Assembly: GCA_028283825.1 (NCBI GenBank)
Contig: JAPWJW010000004.1
Location: forward strand, 190,292 to 254,291
DNA: 64,000 nt
Direction of reading: 5' to 3'
Origin: Azospirillaceae bacterium
GTDB taxonomy: Bacteria; Pseudomonadota; Alphaproteobacteria; Azospirillales; Azospirillaceae
Notes under the pieces: model-generated
Told to the model about the DNA's origin: nothing
Seen by the model: the letters and a program-made list of their open reading frames with translations, nothing else
The model's database searches: none
Program-made: the position numbers and the translations under genes
Shown here: piece after piece, positions 62,061 to 64,000 of the stretch
How positions within the stretch are numbered: position 1 is the first letter of the stretch
Layout: each line of letters starts with the position of its first letter

Positions 62061-62945
62061 ATGACGCTCGCCGCCATCGTCCCCGCCTTCCGCCCTCGGG
62101 TGGAAACCCAATCGCACCCGGCGGCAAGCCTGCTGGCCCGCCGTTATGCCGCCGACCTGCCGCTGGATGCCGACGAACTGGGCCCCGACCAGTGGAATGA
62201 GGTGCTGACCGGCCTGCTGTCGCACAAGTCGGTGCGGGCCTATCGCCCCGATCCGCTGCCCGAGGGCACGCTGGAGACCCTGGTGGCGGCGGCACAATCG
62301 GCCCCCACCTCCAGCAACTTGCAGGCCTGGAGCGTGGTGGCGGTCACCGACCCGGCGCGCAAGGCCAGGTTCGCCGCCCTATCGCAGAACCAGGCGCACA
62401 TCGAACAGGCGCCCCTGTTCCTGATCTGGCTGGCCGACCTGTCGCGCCTGGACGCGCTGGGCAAGGCCCGGGCGGGCGAGGCGGAGGGGTTGGACTATCT
62501 GGAAACCCTGATCGTCGGCGTGACCGACGCCACCATGGCGGCGCAAAACGCGGTGGTGGCGGCGGAATCGCTGGGCCTGGGCACCGTCTACATCGGCGCC
62601 CTGCGCAACCGGACGGAGGAAGTGGTGGCGGAACTGAACCTGCCGCCCAAGGTGCTGCCCCTGTTCGGCCTGTGCGTGGGTTATCCCGACCCGGCCAAGG
62701 CGACGGGGGTCAAGCCGCGCCTGCCGCAGGGCGTGGTGCTGCACCATGACCGCTATGGCACGCAGGACCAATGGCCGGCCATCACCGCCTATGACGGCCA
62801 TGTCCGCGCCTTTTACACGGCGCAAGGCATCACCGCCCCGGACTGGAGCGACACGGTGGTCAATCGGGTGCGCGGGCCCGCCGCCCTGACCGGCCGCCAT
62901 CGCCTGCGCCAGATCCTGGTGGATCTGGGCTTCCCCTTGCGCTGA
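62061..62945 (+). CDS. Nitroreductase-family FMN oxidoreductase (NfsA/FRP-like)
   Basis: A 294-residue flavin enzyme. LLSHKSVRAYRPDPLPEGTLETLVAAAQSAPTSSNLQAWSVVAV is the FMN site; NAVVAAESLGLGTVYIGALRN and LPLFGLCVGYPDPAKATGVKPRLP are typical of the NADPH-dependent NfsA/FRP branch. In a sulfur cluster it could supply reduced flavin to a desulfurising enzyme or reduce the substrate itself. ATG at 62061 follows GAAGGAGATGACCC. It lies 25 bp after the binding protein and 14 bp before the FAD enzyme, in one operon. Confidence 0.9.
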   Translation: MTLAAIVPAFRPRVETQSHPAASLLARRYAADLPLDADELGPDQWNEVLTGLLSHKSVRAYRPDPLPEGTLETLVAAAQSAPTSSNLQAWSVVAVTDPARKARFAALSQNQAHIEQAPLFLIWLADLSRLDALGKARAGEAEGLDYLETLIVGVTDATMAAQNAVVAAESLGLGTVYIGALRNRTEEVVAELNLPPKVLPLFGLCVGYPDPAKATGVKPRLPQGVVLHHDRYGTQDQWPAITAYDGHVRAFYTAQGITAPDWSDTVVNRVRGPAALTGRHRLRQILVDLGFPLR

Positions 62946-62959
62946 AAGACCGGACGTCG

Positions 62960-64000
62960 ATGTCGCTTCAACTGGAAACCGACGTGCTGATCATCGGCGG
63001 CGGCCTGGCCGGGTGCTGGGCCGCCATCGCCGCCGCGCAGGCGGGTGCCGATACCATCCTGGCCGACAAGGGCTATTGCGGCACCAGTGGCGTCACCGCC
63101 ACCGCCGGGCCCAACCACTGGTGGGTGCCGCCCGACCCGGAGAAGCGGGCCCAGGCGGTGAGCGAGCGCAACAATCGCGCCCTGGGCCTGGCCGATCCGC
63201 GCTGGATGGCGCGCATCATCGACACCACCTGGCGCACCCTGCCCACCCTGGCCGATTATTATCAGCATTCCATCACCACCGATGGCGTGCCGCACTACCA
63301 GTCGCTGCGCGGGCCGGAATACCTGCGGGCCCTGCGCCGTTATGCCGAGGCGGCGGGCGTGCGCATCCTGGACCATAGCCCCGCCCTGGAACTGCTGCTG
63401 CACGCCGACGGATCGGTGGCGGGTGCCCGGGGCCTGCGCCGCCAGGTGAACCCGCCGGCGGGCCAGGACTGGACCGTGCGCGCCGGCGGGGTGGTGCTGG
63501 CCACCGGCGGCTGCGCCTTCCTGTCCAAGCTGCTGGGCAGCCGCAACAACACCGGCGACGGTCATCTGATGGCGGCGGAGGCCGGCGCCCGGCTGTCGGG
63601 CATGGAGTTTTCCACATACCACACGGTGGCGGAGCGGCACTCCACCCAGACCCGCTCCGCCTCCTACGCCTTCGCCGACTATTTCGATGCCGACGGACGG
63701 CAGATCGACACCGGGCCGGATACGGATGTGACCTTGCCCTTGGCCCGCGCCCTGCTGGCCGGGCCGGTCTACGCCACGCTGGCGCGCATGCCGCCGGACC
63801 TGCGGGCGATCTTGCCTCAGATCCAGCCGGCCATCCTGCTGCCCTTCCAACGCCAGGGCATCGACCCCTTCACCCAGCGCTTCGCCATCACCCTGCATGG
63901 CGAGGGCACGGTGCGAGGCACCGGCGGCCTGCGTCTGGCCGACGACGATTGCCAGACCGACGTGCCCGGCCTCTACGCCGCCGGCGACGCGGCCACCCGC
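62960..64000 (+). CDS. FAD-dependent oxidoreductase, fumarate reductase/AprA-like, 5' part
   Basis: The gene runs past the right edge; 347 codons are present. MSLQLETDVLIIGGGLAGCWAAIAAAQAGADTILADKG is the dinucleotide-binding N-terminus. TSGVTATAGPNHWW, GPEYLRALRRYAEAAGVRIL, AGGVVLATGGCAF and the C-terminal LYAAGDAATR match flavoproteins of the succinate dehydrogenase/fumarate reductase/adenylylsulfate reductase alpha group. The substrate is unknown; a ferredoxin-like partner and ABC genes might follow outside the window. Last visible gene of the LysR-linked cluster. Confidence 0.88.
   Translation, partial: MSLQLETDVLIIGGGLAGCWAAIAAAQAGADTILADKGYCGTSGVTATAGPNHWWVPPDPEKRAQAVSERNNRALGLADPRWMARIIDTTWRTLPTLADYYQHSITTDGVPHYQSLRGPEYLRALRRYAEAAGVRILDHSPALELLLHADGSVAGARGLRRQVNPPAGQDWTVRAGGVVLATGGCAFLSKLLGSRNNTGDGHLMAAEAGARLSGMEFSTYHTVAERHSTQTRSASYAFADYFDADGRQIDTGPDTDVTLPLARALLAGPVYATLARMPPDLRAILPQIQPAILLPFQRQGIDPFTQRFAITLHGEGTVRGTGGLRLADDDCQTDVPGLYAAGDAATR

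Noticed and set aside
1-64000. Insertion sequences, integrases, prophage genes or tRNA attachment sites
   Set aside because: Looked for because of the AT-rich patch and frameshifts; no transposase, integrase or tRNA could be supported.

Overview
The window is a GC-rich bacterial chromosome segment with dense coding, high GC at third codon positions and strong Shine-Dalgarno motifs. Several features point to an alphaproteobacterium, most likely a plant- or soil-associated Rhodospirillales/Azospirillaceae-type organism: the Xanthomonas/Caulobacter-type TonB-dependent receptor, two Ku genes around ligD as in rhizobia, and a tartrate operon in Agrobacterium order. Species cannot be fixed from the sequence alone. 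No tRNA, rRNA, CRISPR array or transposase was seen.

Layout. 1-2.6 kb: a two-partner secretion pair, with a TpsB transporter and the start of a filamentous-haemagglutinin-like TpsA that runs off the left edge. 3.2-9.5 kb: a secreted alpha/beta hydrolase with two C-terminal repeats, an MHS-type transporter, an AT-richer patch with an orphan membrane protein, a GFA zinc protein and a fructosamine-kinase-like protein. 8.9-10.3 kb: a divergent TetR/O-methyltransferase pair. 10.3-16.6 kb: a LysR regulator divergent from a tartrate catabolic operon (transporter, ttuC, ttuD, pyruvate kinase), in which the transporter gene carries a frameshift. 16.6-20.6 kb: an OprB porin, a secreted NHL propeller and a Tat-exported DyP peroxidase in one operon behind a Fur-like box. 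20.9-25.7 kb: NHEJ repair genes (ku, ligD, ku) with a GST. 25.8-41.6 kb: a zinc metallopeptidase, then a carbohydrate/ester utilisation region (ROK regulator, two esterases, sugar porter, GH2 exoenzyme, TonB receptor, LacI regulator). Two near-identical palindromic operators lie in front of the carboxylesterase and the TonB receptor.

41.7-49.0 kb: a giant autotransporter of about 2,400 residues whose passenger contains seven repeats of about 200 residues. 49.2-55.6 kb: small metabolic and regulatory genes, including an AhpD-like gene broken by one inserted base between its two catalytic cysteines. 55.6-64.0 kb: a 2OG oxygenase and a LysR regulator, divergent from a TonB receptor, TauD dioxygenase, NitT/TauT-type binding protein, nitroreductase and FAD oxidoreductase cluster. 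It looks like an organosulfur acquisition locus and continues past the right edge.

The most unusual non-coding signal is a dispersed structured element of about 130 bp present three times (about 4.64, 41.63 and 52.04 kb). Its hairpin stems differ in sequence between copies but stay paired, and the last hairpin keeps a GGAT loop in all copies. Two copies fill the space between convergent genes.
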